Assembly: GCF_013520865.1 (NCBI RefSeq)
Contig: NZ_JACDXJ010000002.1
Location: 124,001 to 188,000, forward strand
Length of the DNA: 64,000 nt
Reading direction: 5' to 3'
Source of the DNA: Microvirga mediterraneensis
GTDB lineage: Bacteria > Pseudomonadota > Alphaproteobacteria > Rhizobiales > Beijerinckiaceae
Shown here: piece after piece, positions 15,890 to 29,604 of the stretch
Numbering within the stretch: the first letter of the stretch is position 1
How the letters are laid out: every line of letters begins with the position of its first letter
Translations under genes and position numbers: made by a program
Notes under the pieces: generated by a model
What the model was told of the DNA's origin: nothing
Seen by the model: the letters and a program-made list of their open reading frames with translations, nothing else
Databases searched by the model: none

Positions 15890-15951
15890 CATCATTCCTC
15901 CATTGCGTGGTTGGAATGCCACTTCAGGTTCAGAGGCTCTTTCCTCTGCCC

Positions 15952-16317
15952 TTAATGGGCGAGCTTTCCCGGGTTGCTATAAATCCAAAACAGCGCAAAG
16001 GCAGCCACCACGACGGTCGTCAATCCCACCGCGAGGTGGCACCATGCCGCGTTCGTCTCACCAGCAAAGCCCAGCGCCCAGGGGGCTACTGCTGCCCAGA
16101 GACCCACCACAAGGCTGGCCCAGGTCTGCCATTGCTGCGGGCGTACAAGATCTGCAAGGGCGATCAGGCAGGCGAGGGCGCCGACCAGACCCGCGCTCCA
16201 AGTCGCCGTCTCGGCAGTCGAGAATCCGAGCAACCATGGCGACACGGCAAGGAAAGCTCCCAACAGAGCGTTGATGACGTTGGGGATCGTCAGTTCATTC
16301 CAGTGGTTCAGTTTCAT
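15952..16317 (-). CDS. SPW repeat membrane protein
   Basis: Protein of 121 residues, four hydrophobic segments in two repeats with AVSPWLLGFS near 25 and AAVAPWALGFAG near 82. The ATG at 16317 follows GGAGGTCAAC; a longer frame upstream has no support. It is close in sequence to the SPW protein before ftsH at 1474. It follows the omega-like gene by 25 bases and is probably in the same operon. Confidence 0.85.
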   Translation of the reverse strand: MKLNHWNELTIPNVINALLGAFLAVSPWLLGFSTAETATWSAGLVGALACLIALADLVRPQQWQTWASLVVGLWAAVAPWALGFAGETNAAWCHLAVGLTTVVVAAFALFWIYSNPGKLAH

Positions 16318-16342
16318 GTTGACCTCCATCGTTTTGTCATAG

Positions 16343-16687
16343 TCATTGACAGTGCACCGGTGCAGGTGCGCTCCCTTCCAGCGGTTCGTCAGGGGTCCCG
16401 CCGGAGGGAGAAGCTGGGGCAAGCTCCGGAATGGACGGCTTGTGAAACTCGATCGGGTCTATGTCCGCCTGCATGAAGCGGTTGACGAGTTGCTGCCGGA
16501 GACTGGCAGGATCGATCCGTTCCGCGGCGATCTCGCGCAATGCGAGCACGGTCGGCTTTTCGCCCAGAGCGGCGACCTTCGGCTCGGCCCCATTCCACAG
16601 CTCGTGCGCTCGATAAGACGCAAGAAGAACCAGCTCGAAGCGGTTCGGAACCACACGTTCGCAGTCTACCGTCGTAATACGGGCCAT
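16343..16687 (-). CDS. RNA polymerase omega subunit paralogue (RpoZ-like)
   Basis: Protein of 114 residues whose N-terminal half matches the omega subunit: MARITTVDCERVVPNRFELV, then LLASYRAHELWNG and TVLALREIAAERI, where housekeeping alphaproteobacterial omega has VPNRFELVLLAS and NPVVALREIA. The C-terminal half is Pro/Glu-rich and unlike the usual tail. The ATG has a TAGGAGG site. It sits inside an operon with hsp20, NDUFS4-like and SPW genes rather than with spoT, so it is probably an accessory omega that changes polymerase behaviour under stress (inference). Omega binds the beta-prime subunit; the residues seen here cover the conserved N-terminal helices. Confidence 0.75.
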   Translation of the reverse strand: MARITTVDCERVVPNRFELVLLASYRAHELWNGAEPKVAALGEKPTVLALREIAAERIDPASLRQQLVNRFMQADIDPIEFHKPSIPELAPASPSGGTPDEPLEGSAPAPVHCQ

Positions 16688-16696
16688 GGATTCCTC

Positions 16697-17098
16697 CTAT
16701 GCTGCTGACTTGTTGAAGGGTGAGGTGTTCCCGGCGAACACCAGCTGCGTGCTCGCGAGCCGATCAAGCATCAAGAGCGCAGCCTTCACCTCGTCGTAGC
16801 GGGACGGCTTGCCAGGTGCGGGAGACTCGTCGGCCGCTACCTCCTGCAGCCATTCGTCCCAGGCCCAGCGGCGCAGGATCTCGCGCTTGTCGTCGGGGGA
16901 CAGACTAGGATCGTGAACGACCTCGTCCGGCGAGGCAAAGACGCTTGCCGGGTCGACGAGCGCTTGATCCAGGTCCGGTCTGCGCCCGACGGCGGCGACG
17001 CCATACTGGGCGTCCATCCACCCCAGTGCCGCGGCGGCCATATAGAGTTCGGCCGCTTCGCGCTGCTCGGCCCGCTTGCGAGCCTCTTTGCGCTCCAC
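16697..17098 (-). CDS. Unnamed SPxEVV/KRxIL-family protein
   Basis: Frame of 133 residues from a GTG at 17098. Core: LVDPASVFASPDEVVHDPSL, then DKREILRRWAWDEWLQE near 65-80, then a helical C-terminus ending in a polar tail. Closest to the C-terminal copy in the 2185 protein. Its first half overlaps the NDUFS4-like frame by about 260 bases in another phase, which is unlikely to be natural. Adding one base in CCCGGGTGG near 17097-17105 would fuse the two into one protein, so this may be the C-terminal half of a frameshifted gene. The omega-like gene follows by 10 bases. Confidence 0.6.
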   Translation of the reverse strand: MERKEARKRAEQREAAELYMAAAALGWMDAQYGVAAVGRRPDLDQALVDPASVFASPDEVVHDPSLSPDDKREILRRWAWDEWLQEVAADESPAPGKPSRYDEVKAALLMLDRLASTQLVFAGNTSPFNKSAA

Positions 17099-17427
17099 CC
17101 GGGTGCGGCGACCGGCTCCCCTTGGACACTATAGGCCAAACCCTCTCGTTCCGCGTAGGCGATCGCTTCGTCCTTCGAGGCGAACTTGAGCTCGACCTGG
17201 GTCAGGGTGTCATCATCCGCCGTCCAGCCCATGAGCGGTTCAATGGTCTGCGGCCGGCGCCGCTCGAAGCGCAGGATCCACTGATCCGTTCCGGCCCGTC
17301 CAGAGGTCGTGACCGAGCGGGTCCGGCGGGAGATCGTTGCCTGCGCATCTTCCGGCCAAGGCTGTCCGCGTGTCAGGCGCAGGACCGGCGGACGATTGTG
17401 TCCAAGTCCGACAACATGCTCACGCAT
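16837..17427 (-). CDS. NDUFS4-like (ETC complex I 18-kDa subunit family) domain protein
   Basis: From the ATG at 17427 (AGGGTACC region upstream) the first 105 or so residues match the NDUFS4/ETC-C1 family: DQWILRFERRRPQTIEPLMG, WTADDDTLTQVELKF and KDEAIAYAEREGLAYSVQ. In complex I this subunit binds near the NADH-dehydrogenase module. This copy is not with nuo genes and sits in a stress operon. After residue 110 the frame becomes low-complexity Arg/Pro/Ser and runs over the unnamed family gene at 16697 in another phase, so the true product probably either ends near 17100 or was fused to that domain before a frameshift. Confidence 0.6.
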   Translation of the reverse strand: MREHVVGLGHNRPPVLRLTRGQPWPEDAQATISRRTRSVTTSGRAGTDQWILRFERRRPQTIEPLMGWTADDDTLTQVELKFASKDEAIAYAEREGLAYSVQGEPVAAPGWSAKRLASGPSSAKRPNSIWPPRHWGGWTPSMASPPSGADRTWIKRSSTRQASLPRRTRSFTILVCPPTTSARSCAAGPGTNGCRR

Positions 17428-17449
17428 GGTACCCTCCTTCACCTCCCTC

Positions 17450-17836
17450 CTAGTGCGATATCCTCCGCCGGACCGGCTGACGGCTCTTGTCGCTTCGAAT
17501 GGATTGGGCCGCACTGTGATACTCGCCTGCCGCTGCCGGATCGAAGTTTGCAAGCGCCTCGATTACGGCATCGATGCGGGATTTCACCTGCAAGTCAGGC
17601 ATGATCCGGCTCGCGACCTGCTCGATCACGAGCTCGTCACGGGCCCAGGACAGCAGGATGGTGCGCTTCTCCTCGTCGCTGAACCAGGGATGCTCCACGA
17701 CCTCCCGCGGGCTCGCGAAGATGTTCACCGGGTCGACTAGGGCATCCACGAACGAACGCTCAGAGACGCCGGGCGACTTAACCTGGGGAACAGGAACCGG
17801 ACTGCTATCGAGTTTGGCTTCAATCGTTTCCATCAT
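17450..17836 (-). CDS. Unnamed SPxEVV/KRxIL-family protein (hsp20-linked)
   Basis: Protein of 128 residues with one family core near 28-62: RSFVDALVDPVNIFASPREV, VEHPWFSDEEKRTILLSWAR, DELVIEQ. The rest is a helical extension and a basic tail. It begins 73 bases after the copy-2 hsp20 stop with the same GGAGGG site and the same first codons (ATG ATG GAA) as the 2185 gene, since the duplicated DNA ends there. Beyond that point the two genes differ clearly. It is followed by the NDUFS4-like gene after 22 bases. Confidence 0.75.
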   Translation of the reverse strand: MMETIEAKLDSSPVPVPQVKSPGVSERSFVDALVDPVNIFASPREVVEHPWFSDEEKRTILLSWARDELVIEQVASRIMPDLQVKSRIDAVIEALANFDPAAAGEYHSAAQSIRSDKSRQPVRRRISH

Positions 17837-17863
17837 ATTCCCTCCTCACGTGAGCGAAGGCGG

Positions 17864-17897
17864 GCACCCGGGCAGCCGGTGCGGCCTGCCCGGGTGC
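17864..17897 (-). terminator. Strong hairpin after hsp20 (copy 2)
   Basis: Identical to the 12-bp-stem hairpin at 2821-2854, placed between hsp20 and the next gene; no T-run. Confidence 0.6.
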
Positions 17898-17909
17898 TGT
17901 GCCATGCGA

Positions 17910-18422
17910 CTACTTCTTGCCTTTCCCGTTGACGGTGATGCGCTTGGTCTTCTCCTGCGCCTTGTCGGACTTGGGCAGGGTGACGGTGAGCACGCCGTTG
18001 TTGAACGACGCCTCGACCTTGTCCTCCTCAACCGCGAAGGGCAGGGGAACGACACGCTCGAAGCGGCCGTAGTAGCGCTCGCTGAAGCGGCGCTCCTTGT
18101 CCTCGGTCTCGGCCTTCTTCTCGCCGCGGATGGTCAGGACATCATCGTCGACCAGGACCTCGATGTCCTTCTCGTCCATGCCCGGCAGCTCGGCCGAGAT
18201 CCGGACCTCCTTGTCGGTCTCGGTCGCCTCGAGGCTGGGCCAGGCCGGCATGCGCCCGAGAAGCGACGGCATGCCGCCCTCGAACCGGCTGAACACGTCG
18301 TCGAACAGCCGGTTCATCTCGCGGTGAAGGGTCATGAAGGGGCTCATCTCCTCACCGCGCATCGTGCCGGGGACCATCGACCGTTCGGTGCGGCCCCACG
18401 GGATCAGATCACGCATGTTCAT
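17910..18422 (-). CDS. Hsp20/alpha-crystallin small heat-shock protein (copy 2)
   Basis: Translated sequence identical over all 170 residues to the product at 2867-3379, including the alpha-crystallin domain and lysine-rich tail. Same ribosome site and same intercistronic hairpin (18467-18488) before it. The perfect identity with unchanged silent positions shows that the duplication is recent or is kept alike by gene conversion. Holdase function is known for the family; dosage increase is the simplest effect of the second copy (inference). Confidence 0.95.
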   Translation of the reverse strand: MNMRDLIPWGRTERSMVPGTMRGEEMSPFMTLHREMNRLFDDVFSRFEGGMPSLLGRMPAWPSLEATETDKEVRISAELPGMDEKDIEVLVDDDVLTIRGEKKAETEDKERRFSERYYGRFERVVPLPFAVEEDKVEASFNNGVLTVTLPKSDKAQEKTKRITVNGKGKK

Positions 18423-18514
18423 GGTCTTCTCCTTTCATCGGTCCGTTTCAGGCGAGCGCAAGGGTCCGGTGCCGGTGTCCCGGCACCGCTCCGCTCCGTC
18501 GTGAAGCGCCTGCC

Positions 18515-19018
18515 TTAAGCTGCCTTGCTTGGCTTGCTCGGCTCGTGCTCGATCTGCTGCGGCTGGTTGTCCTGAGACAGCGCCTTGGCGCCCGTGCCGG
18601 AGACGATCTCGATCCGGTGGGGCTTGAGCTCCTCAGGAACCTCGCGCTTCAGCTCGATCGTCAGCAGGCCGTTCTCGAGGCTCGCGCCCGTGACCTTCAC
18701 ATGGTCGGCCAGGTTGAAGGTCTGCTTGAACGCGCGGGTGGCGATGCCGCGATGGAGAACCTGCACGCCTTCCGGCTCAGGATGCTTCTGGCCGTTCACG
18801 GAGAGCGTGTTTTCCTGCTGAACGAGCTCGATCTCGTCGGGTGAGAAGCCCGCGACCGCCATGGTGATGCGGTACTGGTCGTCGCCCGTCTTCTCGATGT
18901 TGTAGGGCGGCCAGTTGGTCATGGGCTCGACCCGGTTGACCTGATCGAGCATGTCGAGCAGCCGGTCGTAGCCGACCGACGAGCGATAGAGAGGAGAAAG
19001 GTCGAACGTTGTCCTCAT
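18515..19018 (-). CDS. IbpA-like Hsp20 small heat-shock protein (copy 2)
   Basis: Same 167-residue protein as 3472-3975 except for ENTLSVNG in place of ENTLFVNG inside the alpha-crystallin domain. The changed position lies on a beta strand where a hydrophobic residue is usual (the 41176 paralogue has Leu), so the Phe copy is probably ancestral and the Ser copy may be slightly weaker (inference). Start at 19018 with GGAGGAT; longer upstream frames are leader RNA. First gene of the long minus-strand run that reaches 15024. Confidence 0.95.
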   Translation of the reverse strand: MRTTFDLSPLYRSSVGYDRLLDMLDQVNRVEPMTNWPPYNIEKTGDDQYRITMAVAGFSPDEIELVQQENTLSVNGQKHPEPEGVQVLHRGIATRAFKQTFNLADHVKVTGASLENGLLTIELKREVPEELKPHRIEIVSGTGAKALSQDNQPQQIEHEPSKPSKAA

Positions 19019-19109
19019 AGCTACATCCTCCGTTGAGCAACGTAACCACAAGAGCGCCGGCGGCCCGCCGGCGCCGAAGGTGCCAAGCTCCTGATGAGCC
19101 TTGGCGTTC
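19019..19109 (-). promoter_or_regulatory. ROSE-type RNA thermometer, copy 2
   Basis: Same sequence as the leader at 3976-4066, with TTGCTC facing the GGAGGAT ribosome site in the last hairpin. Confidence 0.75.
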
Positions 19110-19113
19110 CTCG

Positions 19114-19142
19114 AGGTAGGAACGCTCTTCCCGCCCGTCAAG
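19114..19142 (-). promoter_or_regulatory. RpoH-type promoter of hsp20 operon, copy 2
   Basis: CTTGAC-N17-CTACCT on the minus strand, the same as copy 1. The duplicated block ends four bases beyond the -35 box. Confidence 0.6.
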
Positions 19143-19146
19143 ATCC

Positions 19147-19557
19147 ACGAGCGGAAGCGAGGGCAAAGAAATGAGACCTTCCATAGGATTGAAGACGAAG
19201 CCCAGCACATAGGCTCCTAGCCCGCTCTCAAAGCCGGAACGGACCGCCGCCGAGAACGCGGCTATGAACTTTGGCTAATCCTTTGCCTCACATGATCAAG
19301 CATGCGACCAACTTCAGCTATGACGCCACGCTCTTATTGTTGGCAGCTTGACGATATTTGGGAAGCAAATCCATCGCAGGCGCGGCCCGACGTCGTCAGA
19401 GGGCCTATGGCCCCCGATACACCCGACCCTAGCGTCAAAACAACAGAAGCCCCTTGCCATCCAGGCGCCGTCCACACAGGCGCTTATCGGAAATTCAGTG
19501 TCAGTTGGGAACCCGCGCGAGATCCCATAACTTTTTATAGCCGACGAGATTTGAGAT
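19147..19557. other. Gap between hsp20 copy 2 and the small coiled-coil gene
   Basis: No supported gene. AT content is somewhat higher around 19300-19380 and 19500-19555. Frames present lack ribosome sites. Confidence 0.35.
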
Positions 19558-19782
19558 GTGCCCGAAGCCATGTTCGAGCTGCACCCAGAACTCGCCCAAC
19601 TGGAGCGGAATATCACCGAGACCCAGCGGCTCGTCACCAGGCAGATCGCACGGATCGAGCAGATGACCGAGCAGGGGGCAGATACCGAAACGGCCCAGGC
19701 CGTGCTTCACGGTCTGGAGCAGGTCCTCGACTACTTTCACGCTCAGCGGGAACGCATCCTCGACATCCTCACACGACAGTAA
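19558..19782 (+). CDS. Small helical hypothetical protein
   Basis: Protein of 74 residues predicted as a helical hairpin (ELAQLERNITETQRLVTRQI and ETAQAVLHGLEQVLDYFHAQ), rich in Gln/Glu with heptad-like spacing. It starts at a GTG (19558); an in-frame ATG at 19570 is equally likely. Similar short proteins with a D-T-x-x-A turn are common in Hyphomicrobiales, but I know no function. It lies between the hsp20 and groEL loci and has no evident operon partner. Confidence 0.55.
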   Translation: MPEAMFELHPELAQLERNITETQRLVTRQIARIEQMTEQGADTETAQAVLHGLEQVLDYFHAQRERILDILTRQ

Positions 19783-19909
19783 GGACTTTTTAAAATGCGA
19801 GTTCTCGGAAATTCGTCCCGGCCTCTTTGGCCGTTTCATCCGTGTGTATAGCCAAGCCTTGGCTCACCACAAGGAGAGCATCAAGATTCAACTCATGGCT
19901 CGCAAGCGT

Positions 19910-19936
19910 GGAGGCCCCCAGCGTGCGGGGGCCTCC
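19910..19936 (-). terminator. groEL terminator
   Basis: Ten-bp stem GGAGGCCCCC/GGGGGCCTCC with a 7-base loop, 15 bases beyond the groEL stop; no long T-run. Confidence 0.65.
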
Positions 19937-19950
19937 GGACATCCAAGTGT

Positions 19951-21600
<1,650 letters not shown>

Positions 21601-21632
21601 CTATTGTGGCGGATGTCAGCAACTCCCAGCCG

Positions 21633-21947
21633 TTAGGCGGCGTTCTTGGCGACGGCATCCTGCTCGAGAATGCCCCTGACGTCGGATTCCTTCATGATCA
21701 GGAGATCCTCGCCATCGATGCGCACTTCCGTGCCGGACCATTTGCCGAAGAGAACACGATCGCCCGCCTTCACGTCGAGAGCGACCAACTTGCCGGTCTC
21801 GTCGCGGGCCCCGGGGCCAACGGCGATGACCTCACCCTGCTGCGGCTTCTCCTTTGCGGTGTCTGGGATGATGATGCCGCCTTTCGTCCGCTCCTCAGGT
21901 TCGATCCGGCGGACGACGATGCGGTCGTGCAAGGGACGGAACTTCAT
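21633..21947 (-). CDS. groES: Co-chaperonin GroES (10 kDa)
   Basis: Lid of the GroEL chamber, 104 residues (usual 95-105). Seen: [20 protein letters not shown], the mobile loop around [20 protein letters not shown] and the [19 protein letters not shown] end. The ATG at 21947 follows AGGAGGG. First gene of the operon, preceded by operator and promoter on the minus strand. Confidence 0.98.
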   Translation of the reverse strand: MKFRPLHDRIVVRRIEPEERTKGGIIIPDTAKEKPQQGEVIAVGPGARDETGKLVALDVKAGDRVLFGKWSGTEVRIDGEDLLIMKESDVRGILEQDAVAKNAA

Positions 21948-21986
21948 CGAAAGACCCTCCTATCTCATTCACGAATAAAGCCTAGC

Positions 21987-22013
21987 TTGGCACTCATGGG
22001 TCACGGGTGCCAA
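21987..22013 (-). promoter_or_regulatory. CIRCE-like HrcA operator of groESL
   Basis: TTGGCACTC-N9-GGGTGCCAA, with one mismatch in the arms and exactly nine bases between. This is the geometry of the CIRCE element bound by the HrcA repressor. It lies just downstream of the promoter and in the groES leader. Confidence 0.75.
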
Positions 22014-22022
22014 GCAGCTTCG

Positions 22023-22050
22023 AGATAGGAATGCTCCAAATCCCGTCAAG
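22023..22050 (-). promoter_or_regulatory. RpoH-type promoter of groESL
   Basis: Minus strand CTTGAC-N16-CTATCT. The -10 and its flanks (TTCCTATCTCGAA) are the same as at 33814-33819 before the glycosyltransferase and close to those of the hsp20 operons. Confidence 0.65.
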
Positions 22051-22089
22051 GGAGCAGCCGCCGGCCGCGGACCGGCGGGAGCTTCGGTC

Positions 22090-22545
22090 TTATCGCTTGC
22101 CAGGCTGGAGCTCGATCGCGCTTGCGATCCACCGGCGCAGCGAGGCCGGATCCATCATTCCGGCCTGTCGGGATGCGACCTGTCCGTTTCTGAACACGAA
22201 CAGTGCGGGAATGCCCTGGATACCGAACTCTGCCGAGAGACCCGGCTCGTTGTCGACGTTGACCTTGACGAACCGGGCTGCCGGCTCGAGCTCCTGCGCC
22301 GCCCGCTCAAAGATGGGGGCCATGGCGCGGCAGGGGCCGCACCAAGGCGCCCAGAAATCGACCACGACGGGTATGTCGTTGCGGGTGACATGGCGCTTAA
22401 ACCGTTCGCCGCCGAGTCCAATAGGCTTCCCCGAGAACAGACCGGCGCCGCAGCGGCCGCATTTGGCCGCCTGCGCCGGCTTCGACCGCGGCAGGCGGTT
22501 GACGCTGTCACAGGTGGGACAGACGATGTGGAACGTATCGGACAT
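22090..22545 (-). CDS. trxC: Thioredoxin 2 (zinc-finger thioredoxin)
   Basis: Redox protein of 151 residues. The N-terminal zinc ribbon has two CxxC pairs (CPTC near 9-12 and CGRC near 29-32), typical of TrxC. The thioredoxin domain carries active site WCGPC near 68-72 (FWAPWCGPCRAM) and the cis-proline segment GIPALFVF. It reduces protein disulfides and helps under oxidative and heat stress; zinc-ribbon thioredoxins can also act as holdases. It stands alone between groES and marC on the minus strand. Confidence 0.95.
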   Translation of the reverse strand: MSDTFHIVCPTCDSVNRLPRSKPAQAAKCGRCGAGLFSGKPIGLGGERFKRHVTRNDIPVVVDFWAPWCGPCRAMAPIFERAAQELEPAARFVKVNVDNEPGLSAEFGIQGIPALFVFRNGQVASRQAGMMDPASLRRWIASAIELQPGKR

Positions 22546-22632
22546 GGTACAAACTCCAACTCGTGTTCACGCGCGAATAGTTAAGTGCAACCCTGCGCCC
22601 TCGAAGGAGACGTCGACAGAGCATTGGGGCTC

Positions 22633-23268
22633 CTATGGAGGCGCAGCGAACAGGTTAGCCTCCCGCAGGCCGTCGAGGACGAACTGCACCGCGACGGCCG
22701 CCAACAGAACCCCTGATATGCGCGCGACGACGTTGGTGCCTGTCACCCCGAGCAGACGCCCGAGCGGCTCCACGAGAATAAGCGCGAGATAGGTGGCTCC
22801 AAGGCAGGCCGCCAACATGGCCAGGATCGTAGCCCGGGCGAGATCCGTCCCGGCCTGTCCCATCAGCAGCACGACCGCGGTCATGCTGCCGGGACCGGCG
22901 ATCAGCGGGATGGCGAGCGGGAACACGGCGATGTCTCCGGGGCGTTGAGCTTCATGCTCCTCGCTCGCCGTGATGGACGACAGGCCTGTCGGGTGCGCGA
23001 ACACGAGATCGACTGCCAGAAGCAGGAGCAGGACCCCGCCGGCAATCCGGAACGCCGCCAGAGAGACATGCAGAAAATCGAGCAGTTGGGTCCCCAGGAG
23101 CGCAAAGAGCAGCAGCACCAGCCCGGCGATCACCACCGCCTGCCATGCCAGCCGCCGCCGTTCTGGCCGGTGGATCCCGGCGGTCAGCACCCCGAATACG
23201 GCCGCCGTTTCTATGGGACCGATCGTGACGAACAGCAGCACGAACGCGGATACGGCAGTGTCCAGCAT
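22633..23268 (-). CDS. MarC-family integral membrane protein
   Basis: Membrane protein of 211 residues with six hydrophobic segments (first: AFVLLFVTIGPIETAAVFGV; fourth after a charged loop: FPLAIPLIAGPGSMTAVVLL). The IGPIE and PLIAGPG motifs are those of the MarC/UPF0056 family, whose transport role is unproven. It starts 25 bases after the lon stop and is probably the third gene of the hsp20-lon-marC operon. The chosen ATG (23268) is where similarity starts; the ribosome site is weak. Confidence 0.9.
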   Translation of the reverse strand: MLDTAVSAFVLLFVTIGPIETAAVFGVLTAGIHRPERRRLAWQAVVIAGLVLLLFALLGTQLLDFLHVSLAAFRIAGGVLLLLLAVDLVFAHPTGLSSITASEEHEAQRPGDIAVFPLAIPLIAGPGSMTAVVLLMGQAGTDLARATILAMLAACLGATYLALILVEPLGRLLGVTGTNVVARISGVLLAAVAVQFVLDGLREANLFAAPP

Positions 23269-23293
23269 CTGAGACCAACTTGGTGACAGGGCA

Positions 23294-25723
<2,430 letters not shown>

Positions 25724-25733
25724 GGCGCAACCC

Positions 25734-26135
25734 CTACACGTCTTTCTCGAGACTGAAGACGATACACCCGTTCCGCGCGAACCGGTGCACGGCCCTGTAG
25801 CGCCCGGGCGGCAACGGGACATGTCGCTCGAACTGGCCCTGCGGCAATTCCAGACGATGGATGCGTGCCGTCCGCAGCTCGGGGGGCAACACGCGCCGGC
25901 CAGCCACCATCAGGGTGCCGTCGCGGACGATCGCCTCGACCTGATCGGGCTCGACGCCTGGCAGGGCGATCAGGATAAGGACCTCATGATCGGTCTCGAT
26001 CATGTCGAGGGGAGGCTCCCACGCCGGCGCCCGGGCTTGCGAGCGTTGGAGCTGAAACAGTTGCCTTTGCATCCGCTCGGCTCGCGCCAAAGCGTCAATG
26101 GCTTCGGAAAGCATCCAGTTCGCCGGGTCACGCAT
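25734..26135 (-). CDS. Divergent Hsp20 small heat-shock protein, lon-linked
   Basis: Protein of 133 residues with a compact alpha-crystallin domain (about 40-133): PPLDMIETDHEVLILIALPG, VEPDQVEAIVRDGTLMVAGR, then FERHVPLPPGRYR. It lacks a C-terminal extension with the I-x-I motif and ends right at the last strand, so it probably forms small oligomers (inference). The ATG has a GGAGG site nine bases away. First gene of an operon with lon and marC, which fits a chaperone feeding a protease. Confidence 0.85.
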   Translation of the reverse strand: MRDPANWMLSEAIDALARAERMQRQLFQLQRSQARAPAWEPPLDMIETDHEVLILIALPGVEPDQVEAIVRDGTLMVAGRRVLPPELRTARIHRLELPQGQFERHVPLPPGRYRAVHRFARNGCIVFSLEKDV

Positions 26136-26472
26136 CGTCGTCCGCCTCCACTGAAACAGCTAGCTGTCCCTATGCCTGAACGATTTCAAGAGATGCCGCA
26201 GACGGCCCGCTCCGCTTGGGCGTTGCTATAATGCATATGACCCGGTCTGGTTTCTTAATCCCGAACCAATCTTGGCCGGTGTTGGAAACGACCGAAAAAT
26301 TCCCAATGGAAATCGCGAAGCCGGTCTTGCAAAAAATTGACCCTGAAACCAGATCGTAGGCGCCGGCGGCTCCTGCAAGCGCCGGCGTCCTTCGTCCGCC
26401 AGGTCGGCCGAAGGACATCTTCCTCGGTTCTAGCGCGCCTCAGAGAGGGCGTAAGGTCTGATGGAGACAACG
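26136..26472. other. Divergent promoter region hsp20-lon / clpB
   Basis: No gene. On the minus strand CTTGAAA (26184-26190) is a perfect heat-shock -35, but no good -10 follows at the expected distance. On the plus strand CTTGCA at about 26326 and TATAAT at 26226 are present without matching partners. Both flanking operons are expected to be heat-induced, so the promoters must lie here, but I cannot fix them. Confidence 0.4.
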
Positions 26473-29079
<2,607 letters not shown>

Positions 29080-29136
29080 GGTTTGGACGGGCAAACTACG
29101 AGTGTGGCGTAACAACTCGTCCATATCCTGCTCAGC

Positions 29137-29162
29137 GTGTGGCCGGCTTGGACCGGCCACAC
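29137..29162 (+). terminator. clpB terminator hairpin
   Basis: Ten-bp perfect stem GTGTGGCCGG/CCGGCCACAC with a 6-base loop, 57 bases after clpB; no T-run. Confidence 0.6.
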
Positions 29163-29604
29163 AGATGGAGAGGTCCGGGATGCGTAGGATGCTGACACCG
29201 TTCGTGCTGGGAAGCGTCATCTCCGGAGGGTTGACGGTGTTGTCGCTCCCACTGGCTTTGAGCTTCCTGACATCTCTCCGATACCCGCAGGCACATCGTG
29301 CGGTGAGGTCGGACGAAACAGGTCAACGTGGTTCCGCAAGCGGGCTGCCGCGCCACCGGCCGCCAAAGATTATTCGGCGTCTCTCTCTCAGGCGTTATGG
29401 CAGCAGGAGCATTCCTACAACCCGTCATGCCCGTTGGCAGGCATGCCCGTGTCATCGACGGAAAGTGCAGGTTGGCATGCGGCTCATGGGTGAGCGCCCC
29501 GGGGCCGCTAAAGCCCATCCTGGATGACGACCCGGCATGGTTCAGTCATCGACGATGAATGTAAACATGACTTCGAGGCTATTTCATATCATAGGAGAAC
29601 TCCT
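29163..29604. other. Gap between clpB and the small exported gene
   Basis: A frame at 29180 (MRRMLTPFVLGSVISGGLTV) starts like a membrane or export signal behind GGAGAGG, but the rest looks non-coding. Another frame at 29328 is similarly weak. It may be a broken small exported gene; no confident call. Confidence 0.3.

Larger units (their letters stand above)
17828..19146. repeat. 1,319-bp direct repeat, copy 2 (two-gene hsp20 operon)
   Basis: Direct copy of 2785-4103; the single difference I saw is G at 18801. Recombination between the copies would delete the 15 kb between them as a circle. Confidence 0.95.

Noticed and set aside
17574..18518. Plus-strand frame of 314 codons across hsp20 copy 2
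   Set aside because: It is antisense to two Hsp20 genes; the identical shorter frame at copy 1 arises only because the DNA is duplicated.
26164..26460. Heat-shock promoters for clpB and hsp20-lon
   Set aside because: A good CTTGAAA box exists on the minus strand and CTTGCA on the plus strand, but neither has a convincing -10 at 16-17 bases, so no promoter feature was called.
29180..29527. Small membrane-anchored protein after clpB
   Set aside because: The start looks like an export signal with a ribosome site, but the remainder is Arg/Pro-rich sequence typical of a wrong frame.
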